A stretch of DNA of 64,000 bases from contig NZ_CP047358.1 in assembly GCF_030408855.1 (NCBI RefSeq), positions 248,001 through 312,000 of the forward strand. The letters run 5' to 3'. Made by a program: the position numbers and the translations under genes. The DNA comes from Corynebacterium glaucum (GTDB lineage Bacteria > Actinomycetota > Actinomycetes > Mycobacteriales > Mycobacteriaceae). A model generated the notes under the pieces. It was given only the letters and a program-made list of their open reading frames with translations, made no database searches and was not told the origin of the DNA. Positions 18,658 to 27,392 of the stretch are shown here, one piece after another (positions within the stretch are counted from its first letter, which is position 1; every line of letters starts with the position of its first letter).

Positions 18658-19464
18658 ATGGACAAAGTTGCAATCATCGGCGCCGGCAAGATCGGCGAAG
18701 CACTGATCTCAGGCATGGTCGCCTCGGGTGTTGATCCGCGCACGATCGTGGCCACGAACCGCAGCGAGGAGCGTTCCGCATACCTGCGTGAGACCTACGG
18801 GATCGAGGTGGAGTCGGACAACCGCTTGGCTGTGGCCGACGCGGACGCGGTGGTGTTGTGCGTGAAGCCAGCGCAGATCGTGTCCGTGCTCGAAGAGATC
18901 AACGATGGCCTCGACGAAGCCGATGACGCAGCGGTCATTATCTCGATGGCTGCGGGCATCACGCTGACCGCGATGGAAGGCGCTGTGGCGTCAGCCGGCG
19001 CTCCGATTGTTCGCGTCATGCCGAATACCCCGATGCTGGTCGGCCAGGGCGTGCTTGCCGTCGCGTACGGGCGCTATGTTTCCGACGAGCAGCGCGAGGG
19101 TGTGCGCACCATGCTGGGGGCCGCCGGCAAGGTTGTCGAGGTCGACGAGAAACAAATGGACGCTGTTACCGCGGTGTCCGGGTCTGGCCCGGCGTATTTC
19201 TTCCTGCTCACTGAGGCGCTCATCGATGCCGGAGTGTCCCTGGGTCTGTCGCGGGAACTCGCCACCGAGTTGGCAACCGCAACCGCAGCTGGGGCGGGCT
19301 CCATGCTTCAAGCCAACCCTGATCCGGTTGCCCTTCGCGCCGGGGTATCGTCTCCGGCTGGCACGACCGCCGCTGCGATCCGCGAATTCGAGGAATCGGG
19401 GCTGCGTGGCGCCGTGTACCGCGCGGCTGAGGCAAGCGCAGCTCGCTCCGCCGAGATCGTGTAA
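18658..19464 (+). CDS. proC: Pyrroline-5-carboxylate reductase
   Basis: ProC reduces pyrroline-5-carboxylate to L-proline with NADPH. It has 268 residues from ATG 18658. The N-terminal Rossmann motif is VAIIGAGKIGEALISG; later motifs are VVLCVKPAQI, RVMPNTPMLVGQG and the family signature around SPAGTTAAAIREFEESGLRGAVYRA. An in-frame TTG upstream at 18628 is less likely because the TAGGCT box would lie inside the gene. Confidence 0.95.
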   Translation: MDKVAIIGAGKIGEALISGMVASGVDPRTIVATNRSEERSAYLRETYGIEVESDNRLAVADADAVVLCVKPAQIVSVLEEINDGLDEADDAAVIISMAAGITLTAMEGAVASAGAPIVRVMPNTPMLVGQGVLAVAYGRYVSDEQREGVRTMLGAAGKVVEVDEKQMDAVTAVSGSGPAYFFLLTEALIDAGVSLGLSRELATELATATAAGAGSMLQANPDPVALRAGVSSPAGTTAAAIREFEESGLRGAVYRAAEASAARSAEIV

Positions 19465-19646
19465 ACATCCTTAATCCCACTTTTCACACCAGGATTCATC
19501 AGCAAACATCAAACACTTTTGAAAAATCACCCACTTGAGTCGCGGTGCGCACACCTTTCACGCTAGGCTGGTTCAAGCACGTGCGTGTCCGTTCTGTGGG
19601 AGGGGAAGCCTACAGCGCGCCAGGTGTGCGAAAGGTTGAATTCAAC

Positions 19647-19850
19647 ATGGCAAATGAAGAGAAGGGTAAGTTCCTTACCGTCGCGGAAGTCGCGGAGATC
19701 ATGCGCGTTTCCAAGATGACTGTGTACCGTCTCGTGCACTCTGGCGAACTGCCGGCCGTGCGCGTGGGCCGCTCGTTCCGCGTGAACGAGACCGCAGTCA
19801 ATGAGTACCTCGAGTCCTCGGTCTATGACGTGGGAACGGATGCGTCGTAA
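19647..19850 (+). CDS. Small excisionase-family HTH DNA-binding protein (Rv0500A-like)
   Basis: This 67-residue protein is almost entirely one MerR/excisionase-type helix-turn-helix: FLTVAEVAEIMRVSKMTVYR (about residues 9-28), then LVHSGELPAVRVGRSFRV and a C-terminal helix. ATG 19647 is preferred over an upstream frame start at 19545 because the homologous domain starts here. Its stop codon is inside a GCTTNNCGACG motif. It is conserved next to proC in mycolic-acid bacteria. The target is not evident. Confidence 0.85.
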   Translation: MANEEKGKFLTVAEVAEIMRVSKMTVYRLVHSGELPAVRVGRSFRVNETAVNEYLESSVYDVGTDAS

Positions 19851-19868
19851 AGCAATTGCTTATCGACG
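19843..19868. repeat. Inverted pair of the GCTTNNCGACG motif around AATT
   Basis: CGTCGTAAAGC (19843-19853) and GCTTATCGACG (19858-19868) face each other across AATT. The 26 bases are palindromic except for one pair in the free positions. The left copy contains the stop codon of the HTH gene. It lies just before a separate T-tailed hairpin. Confidence 0.7.
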
Positions 19869-19876
19869 GTTTCCCC

Positions 19877-19921
19877 TCCGGCGCTAGACCCACCTTGCGT
19901 GAGCTGGCGCCGGACTTTTTT
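19877..19921 (+). terminator. Rho-independent terminator after the HTH gene
   Basis: TCCGGCGC (19877-19884) pairs with GCGCCGGA (19907-19914). The stem can be extended by about three pairs with one G-U, and is followed by CTTTTTT. Confidence 0.75.
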
Positions 19922-19947
19922 GTCTTGGTGCACGCGGGCTGTAATAT
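19920..19947 (+). promoter_or_regulatory. Predicted sigma-A promoter for the bS22 gene
   Basis: TTGTCT (19920-19925) and TAATAT (19942-19947) are 16 bp apart. A start near 19954 would leave a leader of about 75 nt with AACGAGG ahead of the ATG at 20030. Confidence 0.45.
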
Positions 19948-20029
19948 TTAGCGCATTCACGTCGGCGCAGCCCGGGAACCGCGTCGGCGATGTGAAGTAC
20001 ATGTACGAAACAAGAAACGAGGCAGCCCT

Positions 20030-20131
20030 ATGGGTTCAGTGATTAAGAAGCGTCGCAAGCGCATGTCGAAGAAGAAGCACCGCAAGATGCTTCGTCGCAC
20101 CCGTGTTCAGCGTCGCAAGCTGGGCAAGTAA
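20030..20131 (+). CDS. 33-residue ribosomal protein bS22 (AURKAIP1/COX24-type)
   Basis: This very short gene encodes 33 residues, of which about 18 are Lys or Arg: [20 protein letters not shown], then [13 protein letters not shown]. It matches the small-subunit protein bS22 described from Mycobacterium ribosome structures, also annotated as AURKAIP1/COX24-domain protein. It has its own promoter and a strong terminator, as expected for a monocistronic ribosomal-protein gene. The position after the HTH gene matches Rv0500B. Confidence 0.9.
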   Translation: MGSVIKKRRKRMSKKKHRKMLRRTRVQRRKLGK

Positions 20132-20146
20132 AAAACCGCTGGTTTC

Positions 20147-20177
20147 CCGCATCAGGCACACCGCCTGGTGCGGTTTT
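20147..20177 (+). terminator. Rho-independent terminator of the bS22 gene
   Basis: CCGCATCAGG pairs with CCTGGTGCGG (one G-U) across a short loop, followed by TTTT. Confidence 0.75.
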
Positions 20178-20212
20178 GCGTTTCACAGGCGGTGCGGCCA
20201 CAACAGATTCAG

Positions 20213-21223
20213 CTACCGCCGCCGATGCCGGATGCTGAGGGCGGCGCCGGCGAGCGCCGCAGCGGGTAGCAGGTATGAGCGCACCATGCGGCGCATTGAG
20301 CGGTAGTCCCGGACTGGCCAGCCGCGTTCTTTCGCGTGTTTGCGCAGGGCCCGGTCCGGGTTAATCGCTACCGGGGCGCCGACCATTTCCAGCATCGGCA
20401 GGTCGTTGATGCTGTCTGAGTAAGCAGTGCACTTTTCAAGATCAAGCTGCTGGATCGCGGCAAGTGCTGCGACCGCGTGCTGCTTGCCGGGGCCATGGAG
20501 AATGTCGCCCACGAGCCGGCCGGTGAATACGCCGTCTTCTTCCTCGGCCACCGTGCCGAGAGCGCCGGTGAAACCGAGGCGCTCGGCGAGGGCTTGCCCA
20601 ATCTGCACCGGGGTCGCGGAGACGAGCCAGACTTGCTGGCCGGCGGCGATGTGCATGGAAGCTAGCTCGATGGTTGCCTGGTAGGCCTTGTCCAACATCT
20701 GGCGATCCACGATGTCCTTGCAAAGCTCCTGCAGCTCGGCCACGGACTTGCCTTTGACCAAACTCAGTGCTTGCTCGCGGCCGGAGGCGATATCGTCAGC
20801 GCTTTCCTTGCCGGACACGCGGTAACGGAACTGCTTCGTCAGAGCGGGCAGGAGTTCTCGCAGCGAAATGTAGCGCCGCTTTGCCAGTTCCTCGGCGAGC
20901 AAGATAAGCGAGGAGCCCTGGATCAGGGTGTTGTCCACGTCGAAGAACGCCGCCGCCCCGACGTCTTGCGGCACGTCCGGGTCGCGCGGGGTGAGTTCGG
21001 GTCGGCCGGCGGTCTCAAACGCGCCGCCCACAGAATCCACGCCGAGGGCGAACTCCTCCAGGTCCAAGCCGAAGGTTTCTTGGATCGCCGCTGCAGCGGC
21101 GGCTTCACCGGCGGCCCGCTGATGTTCTTCACCGATCGGGGGGAGCGCCAGATCCTCGAAGAAGCGGCGGAGGTTGCCGTGGGAGACAGACCACTGCGCG
21201 AGCAATTCATTCGGCTGGGCCAT
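20213..21223 (-). CDS. HAD-IB family phosphatase (SerB1-like)
   Basis: This 336-residue protein has the HAD-IB motifs: FFDVDNTLIQGSS (nucleophile Asp), WLVSATPVQI (motif II), and CTAYSDSINDLPML (motif III/IV). An N-terminal region of about 90 residues precedes the HAD domain, and a hydrophobic segment with a basic end lies at the C-terminus. Relatives are called phosphoserine phosphatase SerB1, but substrate is not proved by sequence; a lipid or sugar phosphate is possible. It faces bS22 and is divergent from the thioredoxin-fold gene. Confidence 0.85.
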   Translation of the reverse strand: MAQPNELLAQWSVSHGNLRRFFEDLALPPIGEEHQRAAGEAAAAAAIQETFGLDLEEFALGVDSVGGAFETAGRPELTPRDPDVPQDVGAAAFFDVDNTLIQGSSLILLAEELAKRRYISLRELLPALTKQFRYRVSGKESADDIASGREQALSLVKGKSVAELQELCKDIVDRQMLDKAYQATIELASMHIAAGQQVWLVSATPVQIGQALAERLGFTGALGTVAEEEDGVFTGRLVGDILHGPGKQHAVAALAAIQQLDLEKCTAYSDSINDLPMLEMVGAPVAINPDRALRKHAKERGWPVRDYRSMRRMVRSYLLPAAALAGAALSIRHRRR

Positions 21224-21317
21224 TGGTGTGCGTCACCGACTTTCTGCAAGCATTGGCGTAAGTGTTAGCGTGAAAAGTTAGCGGAAGCCATGGTACCGCG
21301 ACGAGGAAGGCGAGCAG

Positions 21318-21554
21318 ATGAAGACGGTCGAGCTCATGGTGCGGGCTTCCTGTGGGTCTTGCGCTCGGGTGGCAGCGCAGATCCAACCGGTCGTCGATAA
21401 GCATGCTGCCTCCTTTTCCCTGGTTGATGTAGATGCTGACCTGGAGCTGGCTGCAGAATACGGTGACCGGGTGCCGGTAGTGGTTATCGACGGCGAGGAA
21501 TTCGCGTGCTGGGAAGTGGATAACCAAGAGCTGGCTGAGGAGCTCGCCCGCTAG
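21318..21554 (+). CDS. Glutaredoxin-like thiol-disulphide protein
   Basis: This 78-residue thioredoxin-fold protein has the active-site motif CGSC (residues 12-15) and the cis-Pro segment DRVPVVVIDGEE. It resembles the glutaredoxin-like DUF836 proteins and M. tuberculosis Rv0508. Its stop codon lies in the palindrome upstream of hemA. The partner is probably mycothiol or a thioredoxin reductase; this is inference. Confidence 0.85.
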   Translation: MKTVELMVRASCGSCARVAAQIQPVVDKHAASFSLVDVDADLELAAEYGDRVPVVVIDGEEFACWEVDNQELAEELAR

Positions 21555-21565
21555 CGGGCTATACT
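21546..21565. promoter_or_regulatory. Palindrome abutting a TATACT -10 box upstream of hemA
   Basis: GCCCGCTAGCGGGC (21546-21559) is a perfect 14-bp palindrome and touches TATACT (21560-21565). It could be an operator on the hemA promoter, or a short terminator hairpin of the preceding gene, which ends at the TAG inside it. Confidence 0.5.
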
Positions 21566-21599
21566 TTCGTTTGATGTGTGGCGTGGACGGAGGAATTGC

Positions 21600-22925
21600 G
21601 TGAGCGTACTTGTTGTGGGGATGTCCCATCGCTCCGCGCCCGTTGCGCTCCTTGAGCGCTTAAGCATGGATGAGACCGTGCAGGGGGATGCTGGTGCGGC
21701 GTTGGTCGCGCAAGCGGCGATTAGCGAGGCGTTGATCATCTCCACCTGCAACCGCTTGGAGATTTACGCGGTGACCAACGCGTTCCACGCGGGTGTGGAG
21801 GATGTGCTTGAGGTGCTCGCGGACATCTCCGGGGTCTCCGAGGCGGAGCTTCGCACTTATCTGTATGTCCGCTACGCCGATGCGGCGGCGGAGCACATGT
21901 TCTCTGTGGCCTCGGGCTTGGACTCGATGGTGGTGGGCGAGCAGCAGATCATCGGACAGGTGCGCGCCTCGTACCTGGACGCCGCCGAGCGCGGCACCGT
22001 CGGGCCTGCGCTGCATTCGCTCGCGCAAACCGCGCTGCACACCGGCAAGCGCGTCCACGCTGAAACCGGCATCGACGACGCGGGCGGCTCCATGGTCACC
22101 TTCGCGCTCGACGAGGCGGAAAAAGTCATGGGCAGCGATTTTGCCGGCAAGACCGCACTCGTGCTGGGTGCCGGGGCGATGAGCTCGCTGGCTGCCACGC
22201 AGCTAGGCAAGCGCGGGGTGCGCAAGCTGATCATTGCCAACCGCACCCGCTCGCGCGCGGAACGCCTTGCCGAGCACGCCCGCGAGGCCGGGGTGGCGGC
22301 CGAGGTGGTGGACTTCAACGCCCGTGCAGGTGCGCTCTCGCGCGCCGACATCACGGTTTCCGCGACCGCCTCGGACGGGTTCACCATCACCGCCGACGAC
22401 CTCTCCGGCCCCGCGGTCCTGGTGGATCTCTCGCTGCCGCGCGACATCGCGGACGATGTGACGCAACGCGACGGCGTTCACCTGATCAACATCGAGTACC
22501 TGCACACCACGCGCGGCGGCGTGGACTCCGAAGATTCGCTCGCGTTGCGCCAGGCCCAGGCCATTGTCGCCGAAGAAGTAGAGACGTTCAGCTCGCAGCA
22601 GCGCGTGCGCGACATTGCACCCGCGGTGGCGCGCCTGCGCCGCACTGCGGGCGAGGTTCAGGACTTTGAGCTGCAGCGCCTGCGTTCGAAGCTCCCAGAC
22701 TTGAGCGAGGAAGACTTCGACCAGGTTTCGCGCACCGTGAAGCGCGTCGTAGACAAGCTGCTGCACACGCCGACGGTGAAAATCAAGGAACTCGCCGCCA
22801 CCAGCGAGCAGGTCAGCGTGGAAACGGTGATCGAGGAGTTGTTCGGGCTCGGCCGCTCGTCCGTCGCCGTCGACGCACAGCGCCTCCCGCGCCCAGAAGA
22901 ATTGCAATTGAAGGAGCACATGTGA
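21600..22925 (+). CDS. hemA: Glutamyl-tRNA reductase
   Basis: HemA reduces Glu-tRNA to glutamate-1-semialdehyde, the entry step of haem synthesis. The GTG at 21600 is chosen because GGAGG lies 7 nt upstream; an ATG at 21576 would precede that site. Catalytic Cys50 is in [25 protein letters not shown], the NADPH motif [15 protein letters not shown] and the C-terminal dimer helix are present. It overlaps hemC by 4 bases (GTGA). Confidence 0.95.
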   Translation: MSVLVVGMSHRSAPVALLERLSMDETVQGDAGAALVAQAAISEALIISTCNRLEIYAVTNAFHAGVEDVLEVLADISGVSEAELRTYLYVRYADAAAEHMFSVASGLDSMVVGEQQIIGQVRASYLDAAERGTVGPALHSLAQTALHTGKRVHAETGIDDAGGSMVTFALDEAEKVMGSDFAGKTALVLGAGAMSSLAATQLGKRGVRKLIIANRTRSRAERLAEHAREAGVAAEVVDFNARAGALSRADITVSATASDGFTITADDLSGPAVLVDLSLPRDIADDVTQRDGVHLINIEYLHTTRGGVDSEDSLALRQAQAIVAEEVETFSSQQRVRDIAPAVARLRRTAGEVQDFELQRLRSKLPDLSEEDFDQVSRTVKRVVDKLLHTPTVKIKELAATSEQVSVETVIEELFGLGRSSVAVDAQRLPRPEELQLKEHM

Positions 22926-23815
22926 CGCAGCTGCGCATCGGTACTCGCGGTTCCCACCTCGCTACAACCCAGTCAGGACACATTCAAGCAATGCTTATCG
23001 ACGAAGGGTTTGACGCGGAACTTCACATTGTGGTGACGCCGGGGGACATGTCGCAGGCTCCGGTCGAGCGCATCGGTGTTGGCGTATTCACCTCGGCGCT
23101 GCGAGACGCGCTGTTCGAGGGCGGGGTCGACGTGGCCGTGCACTCCTTCAAGGATCTGCCGACCGCAGATGAGCCGCGCGCGCACCTGATCGTGCCGAAG
23201 CGCGAGGACAACCGCGAAGCGCTGATCGCACACGACCAGCTCACCCTGGCGGAGCTGCCGGAAGGCGCGAAGGTGGGAACCTCCGCCCCGCGCCGCATCT
23301 CGCAGCTGCGCGCAATGCGCCCGGACCTGGACATCCGCCCGCTGCGCGGCAACATCGAGCGCCGGATGAACTACGTGACCACCGGCGAACTCGATGCCAT
23401 TGTGCTCGCGTATGCGGGCCTCGTGCGCGGCGGCTACGGCAACCGCGCCACCGAGCTATTCGACCCCGAAGTGTTCATGCCGGCGCCCGCCCAGGGCGCG
23501 CTCGCGGTGGAATGTCGCGCGGACGACGATGCCACCCGCGCCGCCATCGACCGCCTTGTCGATCCGACTGCCACGGCGGCGGCGGCTGCGGAGCGTCAGG
23601 TGCTGGCCACCTTGGAGGCGGGCTGCACCGCGCCCGTAGCCTCGTACGCCACCGTTGATACGCAAAGCGGCCAGCTCGCGCTCCATGCCGGGGTGTTCGC
23701 GCTCGACGGCTCAGCGCAGCTTGTGGAAACCGCGGAAGGGGAGGACCCGGTGACACTCGGGCACGAGGTTGCCGCGGCGCTCTTGGAGCGCGGCGCAGCC
23801 GAGATCATGCGCTAG
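22922..23815 (+). CDS. hemC: Porphobilinogen deaminase (hydroxymethylbilane synthase)
   Basis: HemC polymerises four porphobilinogen units into hydroxymethylbilane. The 297-residue protein has [14 protein letters not shown] at the start, [10 protein letters not shown], the arginine-rich RGNIERRM and the dipyrromethane-cofactor Cys235 in EAGCTAPVA. The GTG start overlaps the hemA stop, so translation is coupled. Confidence 0.95.
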   Translation: MTQLRIGTRGSHLATTQSGHIQAMLIDEGFDAELHIVVTPGDMSQAPVERIGVGVFTSALRDALFEGGVDVAVHSFKDLPTADEPRAHLIVPKREDNREALIAHDQLTLAELPEGAKVGTSAPRRISQLRAMRPDLDIRPLRGNIERRMNYVTTGELDAIVLAYAGLVRGGYGNRATELFDPEVFMPAPAQGALAVECRADDDATRAAIDRLVDPTATAAAAAERQVLATLEAGCTAPVASYATVDTQSGQLALHAGVFALDGSAQLVETAEGEDPVTLGHEVAAALLERGAAEIMR

Positions 23816-23841
23816 CACCGGCGTTTTTGTTTCCAGGCACT

Positions 23842-23857
23842 TCCACCTTAAGGTGGA
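23842..23857. promoter_or_regulatory. 16-bp perfect palindrome in the hemC-hemD gap
   Basis: TCCACCTTAAGGTGGA is a perfect inverted repeat in the 136-bp gap ahead of hemD, followed by TACCAT. There is no T-run after it. The even dyad with a TTAA centre resembles binding sites of MerR-type regulators, but the regulator is unknown. Confidence 0.55.
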
Positions 23858-23951
23858 GCTACCATACGTTTATTTGTCTCGGCGTCACCGGGTCGCTTTA
23901 AGCGCCCAAGATCGCCGGGACTGCTATTTGTGCCATAGAAAAGATCATTTG

Positions 23952-25688
23952 ATGACTTCGGAGACAAACATGCAGCCGACGGGGAAAATCATCTTCGTTG
24001 GTGCAGGTCCGGGTAACCCTGATCTGTTGACCATTCGCGCCCGCGAGGTGTTGGAATCCAATGCTATCGCGCTGGTTGACCCGGATGTGTCTCAGGGTGT
24101 CCGAAATGTCGTCGCCGCGGCACTCGAGGTGCCGAAGGCGAAGCTGGACGAGGCAAACGCCGCTTACGAGAAGCTGGTGGCGGAGGCCAAAGAGGCCGGC
24201 GCTCGGCGCAAACCAGCTCGCCCGGATGATCCCACTGCTGCGGAGATCGCTGAGGTGGAGTTGGGCGTTGAAGGGATCGTCGACAAGCTTCAAGCTGCTC
24301 TTGACTCTTCTGCTGCTGCGATTGAGCGAGGTGAGGGTGGCGACGGTGATGTGATCCGCCTGGTGTGCGGCAATCCACTCACGCGCGACTCTGTCATGGC
24401 CGAGGTTTCGGCTGTCGCGGCTGCCGGCCTGGAATTCCAGGTGGTGCCGGGCATGAGCTTGCCGTCGACGGTGCCGTCGTTCGCTGGTATCGCACTCGGG
24501 TCCACCTTCACCGAGACTGACCTGGCCAACGAGTCGGTGGACTGGGATCAGCTTGCGAACGCGCCGCAGCCGCTGGTGTTCCAGGCCACGCAAGAGCACC
24601 TGGAGGAGATGGCGACGCAGCTGATGGACCGCGGTTTCGCCGGTTCGACTGCGCTGACGGTGACCACCAACGGCACGACGCGTCTGCAGCGCACTTTCGA
24701 CGCGACGCTGCAAACCGTGGGCAAGCTCGACGCGGAGCTCACCGGTTCCCTGGTGGTCACGTTGGGCACCGCGCCCGACGAGCGCGCGAAATACTCCTGG
24801 TGGGAAAACCGTCCGCTGTACGGGTGGCGGGTGCTGGTGCCGCGCGCGAAGGAGCAGGCCGGCCCGATGAACGCTCGTCTGAGCTCGTACGGCGCGATCC
24901 CGCAATCGGTGCCGACGATTTCCATGGAGCCGCCGCGCAACCCCGCGCAGATGGACCGCGCGATCAAGGGCATTGTTGAAGGCCGCTACCAGTGGGTGGT
25001 GTTCACCTCCACTAACGCGGTTGACGCGGTGTGGGACAAGTTCGAGGAACTGGGCCTGGACGCGCGCTCGTTTGCCGGCGTGCACTTGGCGGCGGTGGGG
25101 CAAAAGACCGCGGACGCGATCCGTGCGCGCGGCATGTTCCCCGAGGTCGTGCCGCACCGTACGAAGCAAAACGCCGCCGGTCTGGTGGACGTGTTCCCGG
25201 AGTACGTCGAGGACATTGATCCGGTCTCGCGCGTGCTGTTGCCGCGCGCTGACCTGGGCACCGACGTGCTTGTCGACGGCCTTGTGGAAAAGGGCTGGGA
25301 GGTCGACGACGTGGTTGCGTACCGCACCGTGCGCGCCGCCCCGCCTGCGCCGGAAGTGCGCGACATGATCAAGACCGGCGGGTTCGACGCAGTGTGCTTC
25401 ACCTCCGCGTCCACCGTGAAGAATCTGGTGGGGATCGCGGGTAAACCGCACCAGCGCACCATCATTGCCTGCATCGGGCCCATGGCTGCGGCGGAGGCGC
25501 GCGAGCAGGGCTTGCGTGTGGACGTTGTGCCGGAGGTCGCAGACGTGCCCTCGCTTGTCGACGCCTTGGCGGCCCACGTTGCCGACCTGCGCGCCGCCGG
25601 CCAGCTGCCGCCGCCACGCAAGAAGCGCCGCGCTCGTCGTAAAGCGTCGGAAGATGCTGCGCAGCCCGCCGAATCGGCGCAGGACTAG
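23952..25688 (+). CDS. hemD: Fused tetrapyrrole methylase-like / uroporphyrinogen-III synthase HemD
   Basis: The 578-residue protein has an N-terminal tetrapyrrole-methylase-like domain (VGAGPGNPDLLTIRAREVLE, later VVPGMSLPSTVPSFAGIAL) and a C-terminal uroporphyrinogen-III synthase domain (starting near WRVLVPRAKEQAGPM, with VFTSTNAVDAVW, AVGQKTADAI and CFTSASTVKNLVG). It closes hydroxymethylbilane to uroporphyrinogen III. The methylase domain has a long charged insertion after its first motif, and its activity is uncertain. The C-terminus is Lys/Arg-rich. ATG 23952 is chosen; 23970 is an alternative. Confidence 0.9.
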   Translation: MTSETNMQPTGKIIFVGAGPGNPDLLTIRAREVLESNAIALVDPDVSQGVRNVVAAALEVPKAKLDEANAAYEKLVAEAKEAGARRKPARPDDPTAAEIAEVELGVEGIVDKLQAALDSSAAAIERGEGGDGDVIRLVCGNPLTRDSVMAEVSAVAAAGLEFQVVPGMSLPSTVPSFAGIALGSTFTETDLANESVDWDQLANAPQPLVFQATQEHLEEMATQLMDRGFAGSTALTVTTNGTTRLQRTFDATLQTVGKLDAELTGSLVVTLGTAPDERAKYSWWENRPLYGWRVLVPRAKEQAGPMNARLSSYGAIPQSVPTISMEPPRNPAQMDRAIKGIVEGRYQWVVFTSTNAVDAVWDKFEELGLDARSFAGVHLAAVGQKTADAIRARGMFPEVVPHRTKQNAAGLVDVFPEYVEDIDPVSRVLLPRADLGTDVLVDGLVEKGWEVDDVVAYRTVRAAPPAPEVRDMIKTGGFDAVCFTSASTVKNLVGIAGKPHQRTIIACIGPMAAAEAREQGLRVDVVPEVADVPSLVDALAAHVADLRAAGQLPPPRKKRRARRKASEDAAQPAESAQD

Positions 25689-25696
25689 GCCCGTCC

Positions 25697-25702
25697 TAAG
25701 AT
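25697..25702 (+). promoter_or_regulatory. Predicted -10 box of hemB (TAAGAT)
   Basis: TAAGAT ends 7 nt before the ATG at 25710 and overlaps the alternative ATG at 25701, arguing for the later start. Confidence 0.4.
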
Positions 25703-25709
25703 GGGGCGC

Positions 25710-26735
25710 ATGGTGTTTGACCCGCAGACCTATTTCAATCCCCGCCGTCCACGCCGCCTGCGGCAGTCCCCGCAGATGCGTGCGCTGACGGCGGAAACGC
25801 GCCTGGACCCGGCGGATTTCATCCTGCCGGTGTTCGTGACCGACGGCATCACGGAAAAGCGCGAGATTTCGTCCATGCCCGGGGTGTTCCAACACACCAC
25901 GGATTCGCTCAAAGCGCTTTGCCACGAGGCACTCGAGGCCGGAGTGACCTGCGTCGACGTTTTCGGAGTGCCGGAGGACGCCGCGAAAGACGCCGAAGGT
26001 TCGATCGCGTGGGACCCAGACGGGGTGCTTAACCGCGGTCTCGCCGCGCTGCGTGAGGAGTTCGGCGATGACCTGCTCATCATGGCGGACACCTGCCTCG
26101 ATGAGTTCACCGACCACGGCCACTGCGGCGTGGTCGCCACAGACCGCTTCGGGCGCCAGGTGGTGGACAACGACGCCACGCTCGAGCTCTACGCGAAGAT
26201 GGCGCTCGCTCAGGCCGAGGCCGGGGCGCACATCGTGAGCCCGTCCGGGATGATGGACGGCCAGATCGGCGTGATCCGCGAGGCGCTCGACGAAGCCGGC
26301 TTTACAGACGTGGCCATCATGGCGTACTCGGCGAAGTACGCCTCAAAGTTCTTCGGCCCGTTCCGCGACGCGGTCGGCTCGTCGCTGACCGGGGACCGCC
26401 GCACCTACCAGCAGGATCCGGCGAACATCCGCGAGTCGCTGCTCGAGGTTGAGCTAGATCTCGACGAAGGCGCCGACTTTGTCATGGTGAAACCGGCCAT
26501 GCCGTACCTCGATGTGCTGTCTCAGGTTGCCGCGATGTCCCCGGTGCCGGTGGCGGCATACCAAGTCTCCGGCGAATACTCGATGCTGGTTGCCGCAGGT
26601 CAAAACGGCTGGATCGACTTCCACGACACGATGATGGAAGCGCTGATTGGCATCAAGCGCGCCGGTGCAGACCAGATCCTCACCTACTACGCCATCGAAG
26701 CTTCCCGCGCGCTGCGGGCGGCCGGTGGGCGATAG
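25710..26735 (+). CDS. hemB: Delta-aminolevulinic acid dehydratase (porphobilinogen synthase)
   Basis: HemB condenses two 5-aminolevulinate molecules to porphobilinogen. Landmarks are [30 protein letters not shown], the [14 protein letters not shown] metal/active loop, the Lys in [18 protein letters not shown], and the Schiff-base Lys in [13 protein letters not shown]. It has 341 residues from the preferred ATG 25710 (25701 also in frame). Confidence 0.95.
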   Translation: MVFDPQTYFNPRRPRRLRQSPQMRALTAETRLDPADFILPVFVTDGITEKREISSMPGVFQHTTDSLKALCHEALEAGVTCVDVFGVPEDAAKDAEGSIAWDPDGVLNRGLAALREEFGDDLLIMADTCLDEFTDHGHCGVVATDRFGRQVVDNDATLELYAKMALAQAEAGAHIVSPSGMMDGQIGVIREALDEAGFTDVAIMAYSAKYASKFFGPFRDAVGSSLTGDRRTYQQDPANIRESLLEVELDLDEGADFVMVKPAMPYLDVLSQVAAMSPVPVAAYQVSGEYSMLVAAGQNGWIDFHDTMMEALIGIKRAGADQILTYYAIEASRALRAAGGR

Positions 26736-26753
26736 GCATTAAGGAGCCACACC

Positions 26754-27383
26754 ATGGTGAGTCTTCCCCCGATCAACCCCAACTCCGCGTCGCATGTGGA
26801 GCCAAAGGCGGTCGACGAGGCGTCGACAAGCAAAAAGGGTTCCAAGCCTGAGGCCGTGAGATTCATGTTGGGCTGCTGGGCTGCGATGATTCTCGGGGAG
26901 CTTTTGCACCAGATCCTGCAAATTGTGGGCATCGTGATCGACCCGGCGCCCCTGCGTGAGGCCTCTCGTGAGGCTGCGCGCGGGCAAGAGGGTGCCCTGT
27001 CTGATTCGGTGATGAATGCGGCGATGTGGTCATCCGTGGCGATCATGGCGCTGATTCAGCTGGCTATTCTGGCGATGTTCACCGCCGCGCTGCTGGCGCT
27101 GAACAAGCAGAAGCGGTGGGCACCGAACGCGCGCCGGCTGCTGCAGATCTTTGGCATCTTCTTCGGCATCCGCGCGCTGGCGCTGTTCATGACGCACCCA
27201 ACGTCGACGGCAATCCCAATGGCGTTCTACGGCTTTGACGGCGTGGTGCAGATTTTGGTTGCCGTGGCAGGTGGTCTGGGCGTGTTCTACTCTTCGCAAA
27301 GAGAGTCGATCCAGTGGGCCGAGGCTGGCGTACCGCCTGAGCAGCGCGACAAGCGCGGCCCGGGTCCGCTCGGCGGCAAGTAA
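26754..27383 (+). CDS. Membrane protein of the hem cluster, unknown function
   Basis: This 209-residue protein has a polar N-terminus (about 40 residues) and about four hydrophobic segments (starting near FMLGCWAAMILGELLHQI), with a charged tail. AAGGAGCC precedes the ATG. It is tightly spaced between hemB and the next membrane gene, so it is probably in the hem operon. No motif was recognised. Confidence 0.7.
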   Translation: MVSLPPINPNSASHVEPKAVDEASTSKKGSKPEAVRFMLGCWAAMILGELLHQILQIVGIVIDPAPLREASREAARGQEGALSDSVMNAAMWSSVAIMALIQLAILAMFTAALLALNKQKRWAPNARRLLQIFGIFFGIRALALFMTHPTSTAIPMAFYGFDGVVQILVAVAGGLGVFYSSQRESIQWAEAGVPPEQRDKRGPGPLGGK

Positions 27384-27392
27384 AGGAGTCTC

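Noticed and set aside
23816..23951. DtxR-type iron box searched in the hemC-hemD gap.
   Set aside because: The palindrome there does not match the TTAGGTTAG-type DtxR consensus, and no such box was seen near hemA.
23898..26231. A 777-codon minus-strand open frame.
   Set aside because: It is opposite hemD and hemB and has shadow-type composition.
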